Assembly: GCA_020402745.1 (NCBI GenBank)
Contig: JADBYZ010000007.1
Location: 123,120 to 187,119 of the forward strand
DNA from: Phenylobacterium sp.
GTDB lineage: Bacteria; Pseudomonadota; Alphaproteobacteria; Caulobacterales; Caulobacteraceae
Reading direction: 5' to 3'
DNA length: 64,000 nucleotides
Shown: positions 19,250-27,824 of the stretch, in pieces
Layout: each line of letters starts with the position of its first letter
Position numbering within the stretch: the first letter of the stretch is position 1
Made by a program: the position numbers and the translations under genes
The notes under the pieces: model-generated
Told to the model about the DNA's origin: nothing
Database searches by the model: none
Seen by the model: the letters and a program-made list of their open reading frames with translations, nothing else

Positions 19250-20884
19250 TCAGGCGGGCGGCGTCAGGTCCACAAGGCCCAGCTTGGCGAGCCAGAGAAG
19301 GGCCCTCAGACGCGGTCGCCCGCCGCCGCCCGCAGCAGCGAGCAAGTCGCCGACCGTGCGGGGCCCAGCCTGAGCGAGCCGGTGAATCTCGCGGATCATA
19401 TCAGGCGGAAACCGGGTGGGATCAAGGACATAGGTGGTCATTCTCAGCCCCAGAAGGTCGGCGAGGGCCGACTCGCCGCCAGGCCGTGCGGTGACAGACC
19501 AATCCCCCCCCAGACGCCGGGTGGGAAAGTGCCCGAAGAGCCGCGCGGGATCGGGCCTAAGCGGCCAGGCGGTCGAGGCCCGGGGCGCGCCGGCCCTGAG
19601 CCGATCCAGCTCCGCGGCAAGGGCTTGATACCGGGACAGAATGACTGGCCAGTCGTACTCCGAAAGCGCGCGAGCGCGCCCAAAGGCCCCCATGCGGGCG
19701 CGCAGATCCGGGCTATCCGCCAGTTCGCCGATGCGCCGGGCGAGGACCGGCAGGTCCGCCGCCGTGGCCATGCTGTACTGGCCGATGAAGCGATCATAGG
19801 TGTCGATCTGCAGGGCGTGCCGCAGCGCCAGGTCGACGCCGCCGCCCTCAGGCGGTGCGGTGACCGGAATCCGGTAGCCGTCCTGCCCATCCCGCACCGT
19901 GTCGCGATAGCCGTTCCAGTCCGAGACGAGGACTGGCAGGCCTGAGGCCATGGCCTCCACCGGCGTGATGCCGAAGGTCTCCTGGATGTTGTCCGAGATA
20001 GAGACAAAGACGTCCGCCGCGCACCAGGCCCGGCGATAGGCGGCGGGGTCGGCTCCCTCGGCGTGGAGGAACCGCACGGAGGGCGCCAGGGTCCGCTGGG
20101 CGTCGCGGTAGGACTCGGCGATGGCCTCGTTGTGGAACTGCCCCGCCTCAATGCAGACAAGTCGCCGGCCCGCGGCGGCGCGCTCAAGGGCCAGGTAGAC
20201 CGGGGCCGGATTGGCCTTGGCGTGGAAGGACAGGCGGCCCGCGAACAGGAAGACCACCTCCTCGGGCGCCAGGCCAAGGTCCTGGCGGGCCGCCGCGATC
20301 TCATCCGCCGGGCGGGCCTGGGCGGCGACATCGACCCCGAGGGGGATGACCGGCAGCTCGATCTCAGCGAATCGTGTGGCGCCATAGTGCTCGGCCAGCC
20401 AGGCCCGGCGTTCGGACATGAGGGCTCGGACAAGGGTGACCGCCGCCGTGGAGGTGCAGACCAGGGCGTCCCAGGGCTGGAAGGGCGCACCGGCGAGATC
20501 CCCTACGCTATCCATCGCTCCTAGGGAGGACAGGGTGTGGGTGACGCCGAACAGGCTGTAGGCCCCCGGTCCCTCCCGGTTCCGGTCATGCGCCAGGGCC
20601 ACGGGGATGGGACCGGGATGATAGAGCGTCCCCGGGAAGCCCGGGGGTGGGGCGGTGGATCCCTGCTCGCGCCAGACCAGACGGCCGGCGAACCCCTCGC
20701 GCTTTAGTTGCTCCATCATGGCGCCCGAGGCGCCCCGGCCGAATCCATAGACATCGACCCCGGACCATTGTCGGGCGATCGCCCGGAACAGGGACTTACC
20801 GACGGCCTGACGGCCCATCAGCTTGGCGTCCGTCGAATAGCCGTCTCCCACATAGTGGATGGCGAAGGGCATGGGTCCTGTCAT
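19250..20884 (-). CDS. GT4-family glycosyltransferase
   Basis: A 544-residue GT-B-fold transferase. The C-terminal nucleotide-sugar domain is clear: VVFLFAGRLSFHAKANP near 215, VRFLHAEGADPAAY near 270, and the EX7E motif ETFGITPVEAMASGLPVL near 305-320, where both glutamates are present. The N-terminal half starts FAIHYVGDGYSTDAKLMGRQ. About 100 residues beyond the GT4 domain (from about 440) form an arginine-rich extension predicted to be helical, whose function I cannot assign. Donor and acceptor are unknown. A second ATG four codons downstream also has a purine-rich site. The 154-nt gap to the next glycosyltransferase suggests co-transcription. Confidence 0.8.
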   Translation of the reverse strand: MTGPMPFAIHYVGDGYSTDAKLMGRQAVGKSLFRAIARQWSGVDVYGFGRGASGAMMEQLKREGFAGRLVWREQGSTAPPPGFPGTLYHPGPIPVALAHDRNREGPGAYSLFGVTHTLSSLGAMDSVGDLAGAPFQPWDALVCTSTAAVTLVRALMSERRAWLAEHYGATRFAEIELPVIPLGVDVAAQARPADEIAAARQDLGLAPEEVVFLFAGRLSFHAKANPAPVYLALERAAAGRRLVCIEAGQFHNEAIAESYRDAQRTLAPSVRFLHAEGADPAAYRRAWCAADVFVSISDNIQETFGITPVEAMASGLPVLVSDWNGYRDTVRDGQDGYRIPVTAPPEGGGVDLALRHALQIDTYDRFIGQYSMATAADLPVLARRIGELADSPDLRARMGAFGRARALSEYDWPVILSRYQALAAELDRLRAGAPRASTAWPLRPDPARLFGHFPTRRLGGDWSVTARPGGESALADLLGLRMTTYVLDPTRFPPDMIREIHRLAQAGPRTVGDLLAAAGGGGRPRLRALLWLAKLGLVDLTPPA

Positions 20885-20947
20885 GGCGCCTTGGTGCGAC
20901 GTCCCGCGCCTGGGCGCAAGCCCGCCGCGCCCTTCCGCCTGCGCATA

Positions 20948-20975
20948 TTGAAAGCCCGGCGATGACGCGCCACAT
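20948..20975 (+). promoter_or_regulatory. Possible heat-shock (sigma-32-type) promoter for hsp20
   Basis: TTGAAA (20948-20953), 16 nt, then CCACAT (20970-20975), about 70 nt before the hsp20 ATG. The pair resembles the TTGAAA / CCCCAT heat-shock consensus. Only position and partial consensus support it. Confidence 0.3.
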
Positions 20976-21043
20976 GAGGGCGGAGGCGGACCGGGCCGGA
21001 ACCGGACGGATCGCCTCAGAGTCGCTTCACCTCAAGGACTCCC

Positions 21044-21460
21044 ATGAACCGGAACCTGCTCTTCGACAGCCCCTTCCTCCTCGGCTTCGAGCACACGCGC
21101 AGCCAGATCGAGCGCGCCGCCAAGGCCGCCGCGGAAGGTTATCCACCCTACAATGTCGAGGACCTGGGGGGCGGCGCCCTCAGGATCACCCTCGCTGTGG
21201 CGGGCTTCACGCCAGAAACCCTGCAGATCACCCTGGAAGATCGCCAACTGACCCTCGCCGGGAGGCGGGATGACGGGGGCAAGGGCGACGCCTTCCTGCA
21301 CAGGGGCATCGCCTCCCGGAGCTTCATCCGCAGCTTCGTCCTCGCCGACGGCGTCGAGGTGGACCGCGCGCTTCTCGAGCACGGGCTCCTGCATGTGGAC
21401 CTCAGTCGACCCGAACCCGAGCGTCAGGTCCGGCGCATACCCATCCAATCGGCCGGCTGA
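21044..21460 (+). CDS. Small heat shock protein, Hsp20/IbpA type
   Basis: A 138-residue ATP-independent holdase that keeps unfolding proteins soluble. It starts MNRNLLFDSPFLLGFEH, typical of class A rhizobial/caulobacterial sHsps. The alpha-crystallin domain spans about residues 35-125, with YNVEDLGGGALRITLAVAGF and a GLLHVDLSRPEPE end strand. The C-terminal anchoring IxI motif is RRIPIQSAG. DUF1150 follows 17 nt later, a common pairing in alphaproteobacteria. Confidence 0.93.
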   Translation: MNRNLLFDSPFLLGFEHTRSQIERAAKAAAEGYPPYNVEDLGGGALRITLAVAGFTPETLQITLEDRQLTLAGRRDDGGKGDAFLHRGIASRSFIRSFVLADGVEVDRALLEHGLLHVDLSRPEPERQVRRIPIQSAG

Positions 21461-21477
21461 CGGCGGCCAGAGGAGAC

Positions 21478-21762
21478 ATGAACATGACACCTGATTCCAA
21501 GAGTCGCCTGAGCGAGGTGCTCACCCCGGAAGCCTTCGCCGCCCTTGGCGCCCCGGACGTGGTCTATGTCCGACCGATCCGGGCTGCGGAAATCCTTGCG
21601 AGCACGCAGACGGGACGCATTGAAGGGATCGAGCTGGACCCCGACCAGGTGCTTTACGCCGTGCACCGGGCCGACGGCGAACGCTTGGCCATACTTACGG
21701 ATCGCGACGCAGCCGTGGCGGCCGCTGTGGCGCACGAACTGGCTCCCGTCTCCGTCCACTAG
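21478..21762 (+). CDS. DUF1150 family protein
   Basis: A 94-residue alphaproteobacterial protein of unknown function. The conserved core is VVYVRPIRAAEIL, then DQVLYAVHRADGERLAILTDRDAAVAAA, which matches DUF1150. AGAGGAG lies 5 nt before the ATG; a second ATG two codons in is possible. The operon with hsp20 suggests a stress-related role, but that is inference from position only. It converges with ptsN. Confidence 0.88.
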   Translation: MNMTPDSKSRLSEVLTPEAFAALGAPDVVYVRPIRAAEILASTQTGRIEGIELDPDQVLYAVHRADGERLAILTDRDAAVAAAVAHELAPVSVH

Positions 21763-21771
21763 ATCTCAGTT

Positions 21772-22245
21772 TCAGGCCGCCGCCGCCTCACCCTGGACAA
21801 GCAGGAAGCGGACGGCGTCCGCATCACTCGCGCGCCTGATTTGGTCCCGAAGGTCCTCACGACGCAGCAGTCGCGAGATTCTGGCAAGGGCGCGGAGGTG
21901 TTCGACCCCGGAATCGGCCGGGGACAGAACTGCGAGAAACAGATCGACGGGCTGGCCATCGATCGCCTCGAAGGGGATGGGTCGCTCTAGTCGCACGACC
22001 ACCACACGACTCCTCGCCAGCCCCGGAACACGCGCATGCGGGGCGGCGACGCCGCGCCCCAGTCCGGTTGAGCCGGCTTGTTCGCGCTCCAGAAGCCCCG
22101 CCAGGACCAGGTCGGCCTGAAGACCGAAGTTCTGAGCGGCTTTGTCCGCGATCAGGTTCATAACCTGACGGGCCGTACGGGCGCCGAACCCGACGGCCAC
22201 CGCGCCAGGCGCGATCAAGTCGGAGATGGAAAGACGATCCTGCAA
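21772..22245 (-). CDS. ptsN: Nitrogen-PTS EIIA component
   Basis: A 157-residue EIIA-Ntr domain. The phosphorylated histidine is in GVAAPHARV, residue 70. LSISDLIAPGAV at the N-terminus and EHLRALARISRLLRR at residues 115-130 are family hallmarks. It receives phosphate from EI-Ntr/NPr and signals nitrogen and potassium status. Last gene of rpoN-hpf-ptsN, 55 nt downstream of hpf, the usual proteobacterial order. Confidence 0.95.
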   Translation of the reverse strand: MQDRLSISDLIAPGAVAVGFGARTARQVMNLIADKAAQNFGLQADLVLAGLLEREQAGSTGLGRGVAAPHARVPGLARSRVVVVRLERPIPFEAIDGQPVDLFLAVLSPADSGVEHLRALARISRLLRREDLRDQIRRASDADAVRFLLVQGEAAAA

Positions 22246-22300
22246 CGCTCACTCACTGACGGAAAGGCCTCCTCCCCGTCACAGCGACGAAGGGGAACTC

Positions 22301-22939
22301 TCAGCCCGTTTCGCCGCCGGAGCCTCCCTTGCGGGAAGCGGACGTACGCTCGGGATCGATCCAGCCGATATTGCCGTCCGGCCGGCGGTACACGACGGAC
22401 AATCCGCCATGTGCGGCGTTCCTGAACACGATTGTCTGTGAGTCCGTCAAGTCCAGTTCCAGAACCGCCTGGGAAACAGTCATCGACCGGACCGGAGTCT
22501 CGGTCTCGGCAATCACCAGAGCGGCGGGAGGATCCGGGTCGTCGCCGGAGTTCGGCTCCTCGTCCCAGACCTCCTCGGCGGCGTCGTCCGGCGTCCGCAG
22601 CACAAAATAGGCCGCAGTCTCCGCCTGTCGCGCCGCGGCCGCCTGGGCATGGCTCTTGAGCCTCCGCTTGTAGCGGCGGACCCTGCCCTCGATCTTGTGG
22701 AGGGCGGCGCTGAAGGCGGCGTGGGCGTCCACAGCCAGGGCGTGGCTCTCGAGGGGCTGGCCCGACGCGAGAAGGACCGAGCAGTCCACGCGGAAGGCAT
22801 GGCCTTCGCGGCTGACGACGACATCGGCGGAGCCCCCACGGTCAAAGACCCTGCCGATGGACTGGTTGATCTCATCGACCACCCGCTCCCGCAGGGCGGA
22901 TCCGACGTCGACATGTTTGCCGGTGACCTGAACTTTCAT
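22301..22939 (-). CDS. hpf: Ribosome hibernation promoting factor, long form
   Basis: A 212-residue two-domain hibernation factor. The N-terminal S30AE domain (residues 1-105) starts MKVQVTGKHVDVGSALRERV and ends in the basic KIEGRVRRYKRRLKSH. The C-terminal dimerisation domain (about 150-205) contains SMTVSQAVLELDLTDSQTIV and VVYRRPDGNIGWIDPE. The long form alone drives 100S ribosome dimers. It lies 42 nt downstream of rpoN. Confidence 0.95.
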   Translation of the reverse strand: MKVQVTGKHVDVGSALRERVVDEINQSIGRVFDRGGSADVVVSREGHAFRVDCSVLLASGQPLESHALAVDAHAAFSAALHKIEGRVRRYKRRLKSHAQAAAARQAETAAYFVLRTPDDAAEEVWDEEPNSGDDPDPPAALVIAETETPVRSMTVSQAVLELDLTDSQTIVFRNAAHGGLSVVYRRPDGNIGWIDPERTSASRKGGSGGETG

Positions 22940-22981
22940 GAGGTCAGCTCACCTGCCTGCGTCCAGGAAGTCAACTCCGGG

Positions 22982-24481
22982 TCAACCCGCAACCGCCATG
23001 AGGCGCCGGCGCTCGGTGGAGGAGGGAATGCGCATGGCTTCCCGGTACTTGGCGACGGTCCGACGGGCGATATCCACGCCGGAGTCCTTGAGGATCTCCA
23101 CGATCCGGTCGTCAGAGTGGACATCAGCGCCGGGGCGTTCGGCCTCGATCAGCTGGCGGATCCTGTGACGGACGCTCTCGGCGGAGTGCGCCTCCCCGCC
23201 GCCCGTCGCAGGGATGGACGCGGTGAAGAAGAACTTCAGCTCAAAGACGCCCCGGGGGGTGGAGATGTATTTGTTGGACGTCACCCGGCTGACGGTGGAC
23301 TCGTGCATGCCGATTGCGTCGGCGATGGTGCGGAGATTGAGGGGTCGCAGGTGGCTCACGCCGAACGCCAGGAACCCGTCCTGCTGCCGGACGACCTCGG
23401 AAGCGACCTTCAGGATGGTCCGGGCCCTTTGGTCCAGGCACCGCAGAAGCCAGTTCGCCTGCGCGTAACAGTCGGCGACAAAGACCTTTTCGGCGTCCGT
23501 CCGCGCCCCGGCGGAGACGCGGGCGAAGTAGCGGCGATCAACAAGCAGTCGGGGCAGGGTGTCGCTGTTCAGCTCCACGTTCCAGAGCCCGCCGGGACCC
23601 TCCTTGACGATGACGTCCGGGGTTACCGGCGATACCGGCTCTCCTCCGAAGACGATCCCGGGACGGGGCGTCAGGGCCCGGATCTCGGAGATCATGTCCC
23701 TCAGGTCCTCGTCATCGACCCCGCAGATACGCCGGAGGGCGGCCAGGTCACGCCGGGCGAGGAGATCCAGGTGATCAAGGAGGGCGGTCATGGCCGGGTC
23801 GCAGCGGTCGCGCTCCAGGAGCTGCAGGCAGAGGCACTCCCTAAGGTCTCGGGCGAAGACGCCGGTGGGCTCGAACCCCTGCAGCACGCTCAGGACGGAC
23901 TCCAGGAACGGCGGGTCGCAGGCCAGCCGCTCGGCGGTTTCAGCCATGTCGCAGCGCAGGTACCCGCCCTCGTCCACCGCATCGATCAGGACGAGGGCCG
24001 CCGCCTGGCGGGCGCCCTCGAGTCCCGCCATTGCGAGCTGCTCCAGCAGGTGCTCCCGCAGGGTCCTGACCTCAGGCAGGCGCTGGGAGATGTCCTCGTC
24101 GCCCTCGAAGCCCGACGCACCCGATCCCGCCCGGCTCCAGTCGACCGCACCACCCGCCTCTTCATCCGGCGAAAGGTCACCCGTAGCGCGCTCTCCGGGG
24201 GAGGCTTCCGACTCATGGCTGATGTCGAGGTCGGGCCCGGCGCCGGAGTCGGGGATGCGGTCCGCAGCGAAGACCTCGTCATTGCGGGAATCGGGGTTCG
24301 CGGCGTCGACCTCGGGCTCCACGTCCTCACGGACAAGGAGGGGATTACGTTCGAGCTCGGTCTCGACATAGGCCTCGAGCTCGACGTTGGTCAGCTGCAG
24401 AAGCTTGATCGCCTGCTGCAGCTGGGGCGTGATGACCAGCCCCTGTCCCTGACGAACCTCTAGACGCGCGCCGAGCGCCAC
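22982..24481 (-). CDS. rpoN: RNA polymerase sigma-54 factor
   Basis: A 499-residue sigma-54. Region I (residues 1-50) is glutamine/leucine-rich with LVITPQLQQAIKLLQLTNVELEAYV. An acidic region II follows, then the core-binding domain, an HTH near 385-405 (TIADAIGMHESTVSRVTSNKYI), and the RpoN box ARRTVAKYRE at residues 472-481 that reads the -24 element. It directs nitrogen, flagellar and stalk genes in this order. It heads rpoN-hpf-ptsN and lies 69 nt downstream of a lipoprotein hydrolase gene rather than lptB. Confidence 0.97.
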   Translation of the reverse strand: MALGARLEVRQGQGLVITPQLQQAIKLLQLTNVELEAYVETELERNPLLVREDVEPEVDAANPDSRNDEVFAADRIPDSGAGPDLDISHESEASPGERATGDLSPDEEAGGAVDWSRAGSGASGFEGDEDISQRLPEVRTLREHLLEQLAMAGLEGARQAAALVLIDAVDEGGYLRCDMAETAERLACDPPFLESVLSVLQGFEPTGVFARDLRECLCLQLLERDRCDPAMTALLDHLDLLARRDLAALRRICGVDDEDLRDMISEIRALTPRPGIVFGGEPVSPVTPDVIVKEGPGGLWNVELNSDTLPRLLVDRRYFARVSAGARTDAEKVFVADCYAQANWLLRCLDQRARTILKVASEVVRQQDGFLAFGVSHLRPLNLRTIADAIGMHESTVSRVTSNKYISTPRGVFELKFFFTASIPATGGGEAHSAESVRHRIRQLIEAERPGADVHSDDRIVEILKDSGVDIARRTVAKYREAMRIPSSTERRRLMAVAG

Positions 24482-24550
24482 TCCGGCCTCCTTGGCCTGC
24501 TTCTTGCTTGCAGGTTAGGCCCGGTTGGCAACTGTTTGGTTAACGCCCGA

Positions 24551-25525
24551 TCATTTTTGCGAGGCCTCTGATGCCGGCAGGGACTCGATGAAAGCCCGGA
24601 CATCTGCGGCGGAACGATCGGGAATCTGCTCCATCGGCACATGTCCGGCTTCGGGATAGATGACCAGGCGGGCGCCGGGGATCAGCTCTGCGAGCCGGCG
24701 TCCCACCTCGGGCGGCACGACCACGTCCTTCTCCCCGTGCATGACCAGGGTCGGGGTGGAGACCCCCTTTACCGCATCGGGGGAGGCGCTGGGTCGACCC
24801 TGGCGCCCTGCGAGGATCATCTCCCGGCGTCCCGGCGCGAGGGCCAGGTCGACATAGCGGTCCACAAGGGCCGGGGTGACGAGGCTCTCGTCGATATAGG
24901 CCCTTCGTAGCCCGGGCTCCGCCAGAGGGCGAGGGTTGAGGGAGCGTAAGGCGGCCCGTCCCACGGGATTGGCCATGACCTGGAAGATGGCTGGCGGTCC
25001 TTCACGCGGCGGCGCGCCTTCCGATTCCGGAGGCCGGGGGCCGACCGAGGCCACCAGGATCAACCCCCGGAGCCGGTCCGGGTGGCTCAGGGCGAAGTTC
25101 CACGAGGCGCCTCCACCCATGGAGTTTCCGGCCAGGACGAAGGGGGTCAGCCCCAGCTTGCGGGTGAGCTGGTCGATGACTTCCACCTGCCCCGCGGTGG
25201 ACATCATGTAACCGGGCGGGGTGACGGTCAGGCCATGAGCGGGAAGATCAAGGCTCACCACCCTGTAGGTATCGCCCAGCCGGGCCACCCAGGGCTCCCA
25301 GGTGTCGAGGTTGGCGGCGAAGCCGTGGACCAGGACGAGGGGCGGCCCATCTGCGCGCCCCTGGTCCCGGTAGTGGACGTTGACCCCGTTCTCGAGAGTG
25401 ACGAACTTCGACGTCGGATTGGCGTACTTGGCCTTCAGGGTCTCATAGGGGATGTCGCGGGCGCAGCCGGCGAGGGTCGCCGCGATGAGGGCGGCCGCCA
25501 GGACGGCGAGGGGTTTCAGAGCCAT
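24551..25525 (-). CDS. Alpha/beta-fold hydrolase, predicted lipoprotein
   Basis: A 324-residue hydrolase. The ATG I use gives a lipoprotein signal MALKPLAVLAAALIAATLAGC with lipobox LAGC at residues 18-21, placing it at the membrane on the periplasmic side. The frame extends 19 codons further upstream, but without a signal. The oxyanion region is LVLVHGFAANLDTWEPW, the nucleophile elbow GNSMGGGASW near 140 provides the serine, and the histidine is in EAGHVPMEQIP near 300. Substrate unknown. It is 13 nt downstream of the sulfatase gene. Confidence 0.82.
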   Translation of the reverse strand: MALKPLAVLAAALIAATLAGCARDIPYETLKAKYANPTSKFVTLENGVNVHYRDQGRADGPPLVLVHGFAANLDTWEPWVARLGDTYRVVSLDLPAHGLTVTPPGYMMSTAGQVEVIDQLTRKLGLTPFVLAGNSMGGGASWNFALSHPDRLRGLILVASVGPRPPESEGAPPREGPPAIFQVMANPVGRAALRSLNPRPLAEPGLRRAYIDESLVTPALVDRYVDLALAPGRREMILAGRQGRPSASPDAVKGVSTPTLVMHGEKDVVVPPEVGRRLAELIPGARLVIYPEAGHVPMEQIPDRSAADVRAFIESLPASEASQK

Positions 25526-25538
25526 TGGCGTCTCCTGA

Positions 25539-27047
25539 TCAGTCCAAACCCAGCCGCACGAACTGCGACTCCGGGGCCTCAATCGCCTTCAGTGCCTGGC
25601 TCAGGCGGCGCGCCGCCTCGGCCTCCTGCGCACCCCCGGCCAGGTTGCGAACCTCCCCGGGATCGGAGGTCCTGTCGAACAGATAGTGTCCCGAAGACCG
25701 GGTGCGAGCCCAGAAGGGTAAGGGATCACCGGCGCTATAGGGCTGGTGAATGACCGGGATGTCGGAGCCGGGCATCCGGTCCAGGAAGGCGCGGTGATCC
25801 GGCGGCGGCAGGGCGACATGGCGATCAATCAGATGGGTCGGCATGGTCGACCATCGGTTCGACATCATGGAGAGGGGGGCGTTGGCCCCGGCCGCCGCCC
25901 GGGCGTACTTCCACTCTGACGTGACCAGATGAACCTCCCGCCCCCAGACCCCGGTCAGGAGGTGATCCCGGACGGACCCGACCTCACCGCGCAGCACAGG
26001 AAGCAGGGAGCGGCCATGGGTCCGCTGGCGCACCTGCACCCCGAAAAGGTCGGCCAGGGTGGCGAACAGGTCCACGCTGGTGGTCAGGGCGTCGCAGACG
26101 CCCGGGGCGATACCCGGATGGCGGATCATGAGGGGGATGTGGCCCAGCGTGTTGTAGATGGGCACGCCGGGCTTTCCCCAGATGTCCTTCTCGCCCAGGT
26201 AGTGCCCGTGGTCGGTGCAGACCATGACCAGGGTGTCCTCGGCCAGGCCCTTGTCCTCAATGGCCCGAAGGACCCGGCCCAGCCAGTGGTCGATCATCGA
26301 AAGCTTAGCGCCGTAGCTGGCCCGCAGCCGGCGCGCCGCAAGCGGGCTCAGGACCCCCTTCTCCACCGCACCCTGCATATAGGGCGGCCAGATCATGGGC
26401 GGGCCCTCGTAGTCCGGATCGTACATGGAGGCCCAGGGCTCGGGGGTGTCGAAGGGCTCGTGCGGATCGAACTCATCGATGAAGAGGAAGAACCGGTCAT
26501 GCCAGCCGGCGTTCTCCTCGATCCACCGGGCGGCGGCTGTCATGGTGCGGGGTCCGGGGAAGTCGGACTCGTCCCGGAACCAGCCCCGGCTGTCGTGGTA
26601 GGGCATGTGGTCGCGGCCGAAGATGGGCGCCCCCGCCCAGGAGGGATCGGGCCGGGTCTTCCAGGGGTCGCCCTCATGGCCCCGCTCGTAGGCCCAGGCT
26701 GTAAAGTCGACGTGATAGTTCTCGCCGCCGGTCTCGAAGAGGTGCGGGTGGTCCGAGACCAGCTGCGAGACGACGCCGGCCTTGTGAAGCTCGTAGGTGA
26801 TGGCGTCTTCCCAGATCTCCACTGAACCCCAGGGTCGCCAGAGGAAGTCAAGGGCGCCGCAGAGGATGTCATGCCGCGCCGGCATGCAGGGCAGGGAACC
26901 GGTATGGTGGTTGTCGAACCGCACCGCCGTCCGGGCGAAGGCGTCCAGGTTCGGGGTCGCGAACTCCGTCCCGCCATAGGCTCCCAGCATGTGCCGGTTC
27001 AGGCTGTCGAGCAGGATGACGACGGCGTTCCTCGGCGTGGCGACCAT
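25539..27047 (-). CDS. Sulfatase family hydrolase with formylglycine motif
   Basis: A 502-residue alkaline-phosphatase-superfamily sulfatase. The maturation motif CMPAR (residues 54-58) fits C-x-P-x-R, so Cys54 would be oxidised to formylglycine. Metal ligands are expected in LLDSLNRH (near 14) and VCTDHGHYLGEKDIWGKPG. I see no export signal from the chosen ATG, and an open upstream extension of 41 codons is not signal-like, so it may be cytoplasmic. Substrate unknown; aryl and alkyl sulfates or sulfonate/phosphonate esters are all possible. It starts 31 nt after lptB and is followed by the lipoprotein hydrolase. Confidence 0.85.
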   Translation of the reverse strand: MVATPRNAVVILLDSLNRHMLGAYGGTEFATPNLDAFARTAVRFDNHHTGSLPCMPARHDILCGALDFLWRPWGSVEIWEDAITYELHKAGVVSQLVSDHPHLFETGGENYHVDFTAWAYERGHEGDPWKTRPDPSWAGAPIFGRDHMPYHDSRGWFRDESDFPGPRTMTAAARWIEENAGWHDRFFLFIDEFDPHEPFDTPEPWASMYDPDYEGPPMIWPPYMQGAVEKGVLSPLAARRLRASYGAKLSMIDHWLGRVLRAIEDKGLAEDTLVMVCTDHGHYLGEKDIWGKPGVPIYNTLGHIPLMIRHPGIAPGVCDALTTSVDLFATLADLFGVQVRQRTHGRSLLPVLRGEVGSVRDHLLTGVWGREVHLVTSEWKYARAAAGANAPLSMMSNRWSTMPTHLIDRHVALPPPDHRAFLDRMPGSDIPVIHQPYSAGDPLPFWARTRSSGHYLFDRTSDPGEVRNLAGGAQEAEAARRLSQALKAIEAPESQFVRLGLD

Positions 27048-27078
27048 ACATTCCCCCCTCGCCAGCGCCGGAGGGGCG

Positions 27079-27816
27079 TCAGGCGAACTCTTCCCCAAGG
27101 TAGACGCGTCGGACTTCGGGATTGTCGACGATCTCGGCGGGCGTACCCTCGAGCAGCAGCTCGCCCGCATGGATTATGGCCGCCCGGTCGATGATTTCCA
27201 GCGTCTCCCGGACATTATGGTCGGTGATCATGATGCCGATCCCGCGCGCCTTCAGGTAGCCGATCACCTCGCGGATGTCGGCGATGGCCAGCGGGTCGAT
27301 ACCGGCGAAGGGCTCGTCAAGAAGCATATAGGCGGGCTCAGACGCCAGGGCCCGGGCGATCTCTACCCGCCGCCGCTCTCCACCTGAAAGGGAGACGGCG
27401 GGGGACTTGCGCAGGTGATCGATCCTCAGCTCGGCCAACAGGCCCGAGACCGTCTCGCGGGCCTTGCGCGCGTCGGGTTCACGCAGCTCGACCACCGACA
27501 TGACGTTCTCCTCGACGGTCATGCCGCGAAAGATGGAGGGCTCCTGGGGCAGATAGCCCAGACCCATCCGAGCGCGCTGGTACATGGGCTGGGCGGTGAC
27601 GTCCTCGCCGTCGAGCCAGATCCGGCCCTCGTCCGCTGAGACCAGGCCCGTAATCATATAGAAGCAGGTGGTCTTGCCAGCGCCGTTGGGGCCCAGGAGG
27701 CCCTTCACCTCGCCCCGCCCGAGGCGCAGGGAGACGCCCTTGACCACGGCGCGACCGCGATAGGTCTTGCCGATCCGGTCGACGACCAGGCCGTCCTGTT
27801 CGGGCGCCGCAGACAT
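27079..27816 (-). CDS. lptB: LPS export ABC transporter ATP-binding protein
   Basis: A 245-residue ATPase that powers LPS extraction through LptFG. Walker A is GPNGAGKTT near residue 38-46, the signature is VSLSGGERRRVEIARAL, and Walker B is YMLLDEPFAGIDP. VKGLLGPNGAGKTTCFYMITGLV is close to the LptB consensus. It lies 8 nt downstream of lptA in rnd-lptC-lptA-lptB. Full length. Confidence 0.97.
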   Translation of the reverse strand: MSAAPEQDGLVVDRIGKTYRGRAVVKGVSLRLGRGEVKGLLGPNGAGKTTCFYMITGLVSADEGRIWLDGEDVTAQPMYQRARMGLGYLPQEPSIFRGMTVEENVMSVVELREPDARKARETVSGLLAELRIDHLRKSPAVSLSGGERRRVEIARALASEPAYMLLDEPFAGIDPLAIADIREVIGYLKARGIGIMITDHNVRETLEIIDRAAIIHAGELLLEGTPAEIVDNPEVRRVYLGEEFA

Positions 27817-27824
27817 GGCCCGGC

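Noticed and set aside
17682-21043. Integrative element inserted at tRNA-Ala
   Set aside because: No integrase and no second copy of the tRNA 3' end were found; only two glycosyltransferase genes lie there, so this stays a weak hot-spot idea.
24482-24550. Sigma-54 or CtrA site upstream of rpoN
   Set aside because: TTGGCAACTG and TTAACC occur, but neither has the required second half at the right spacing.
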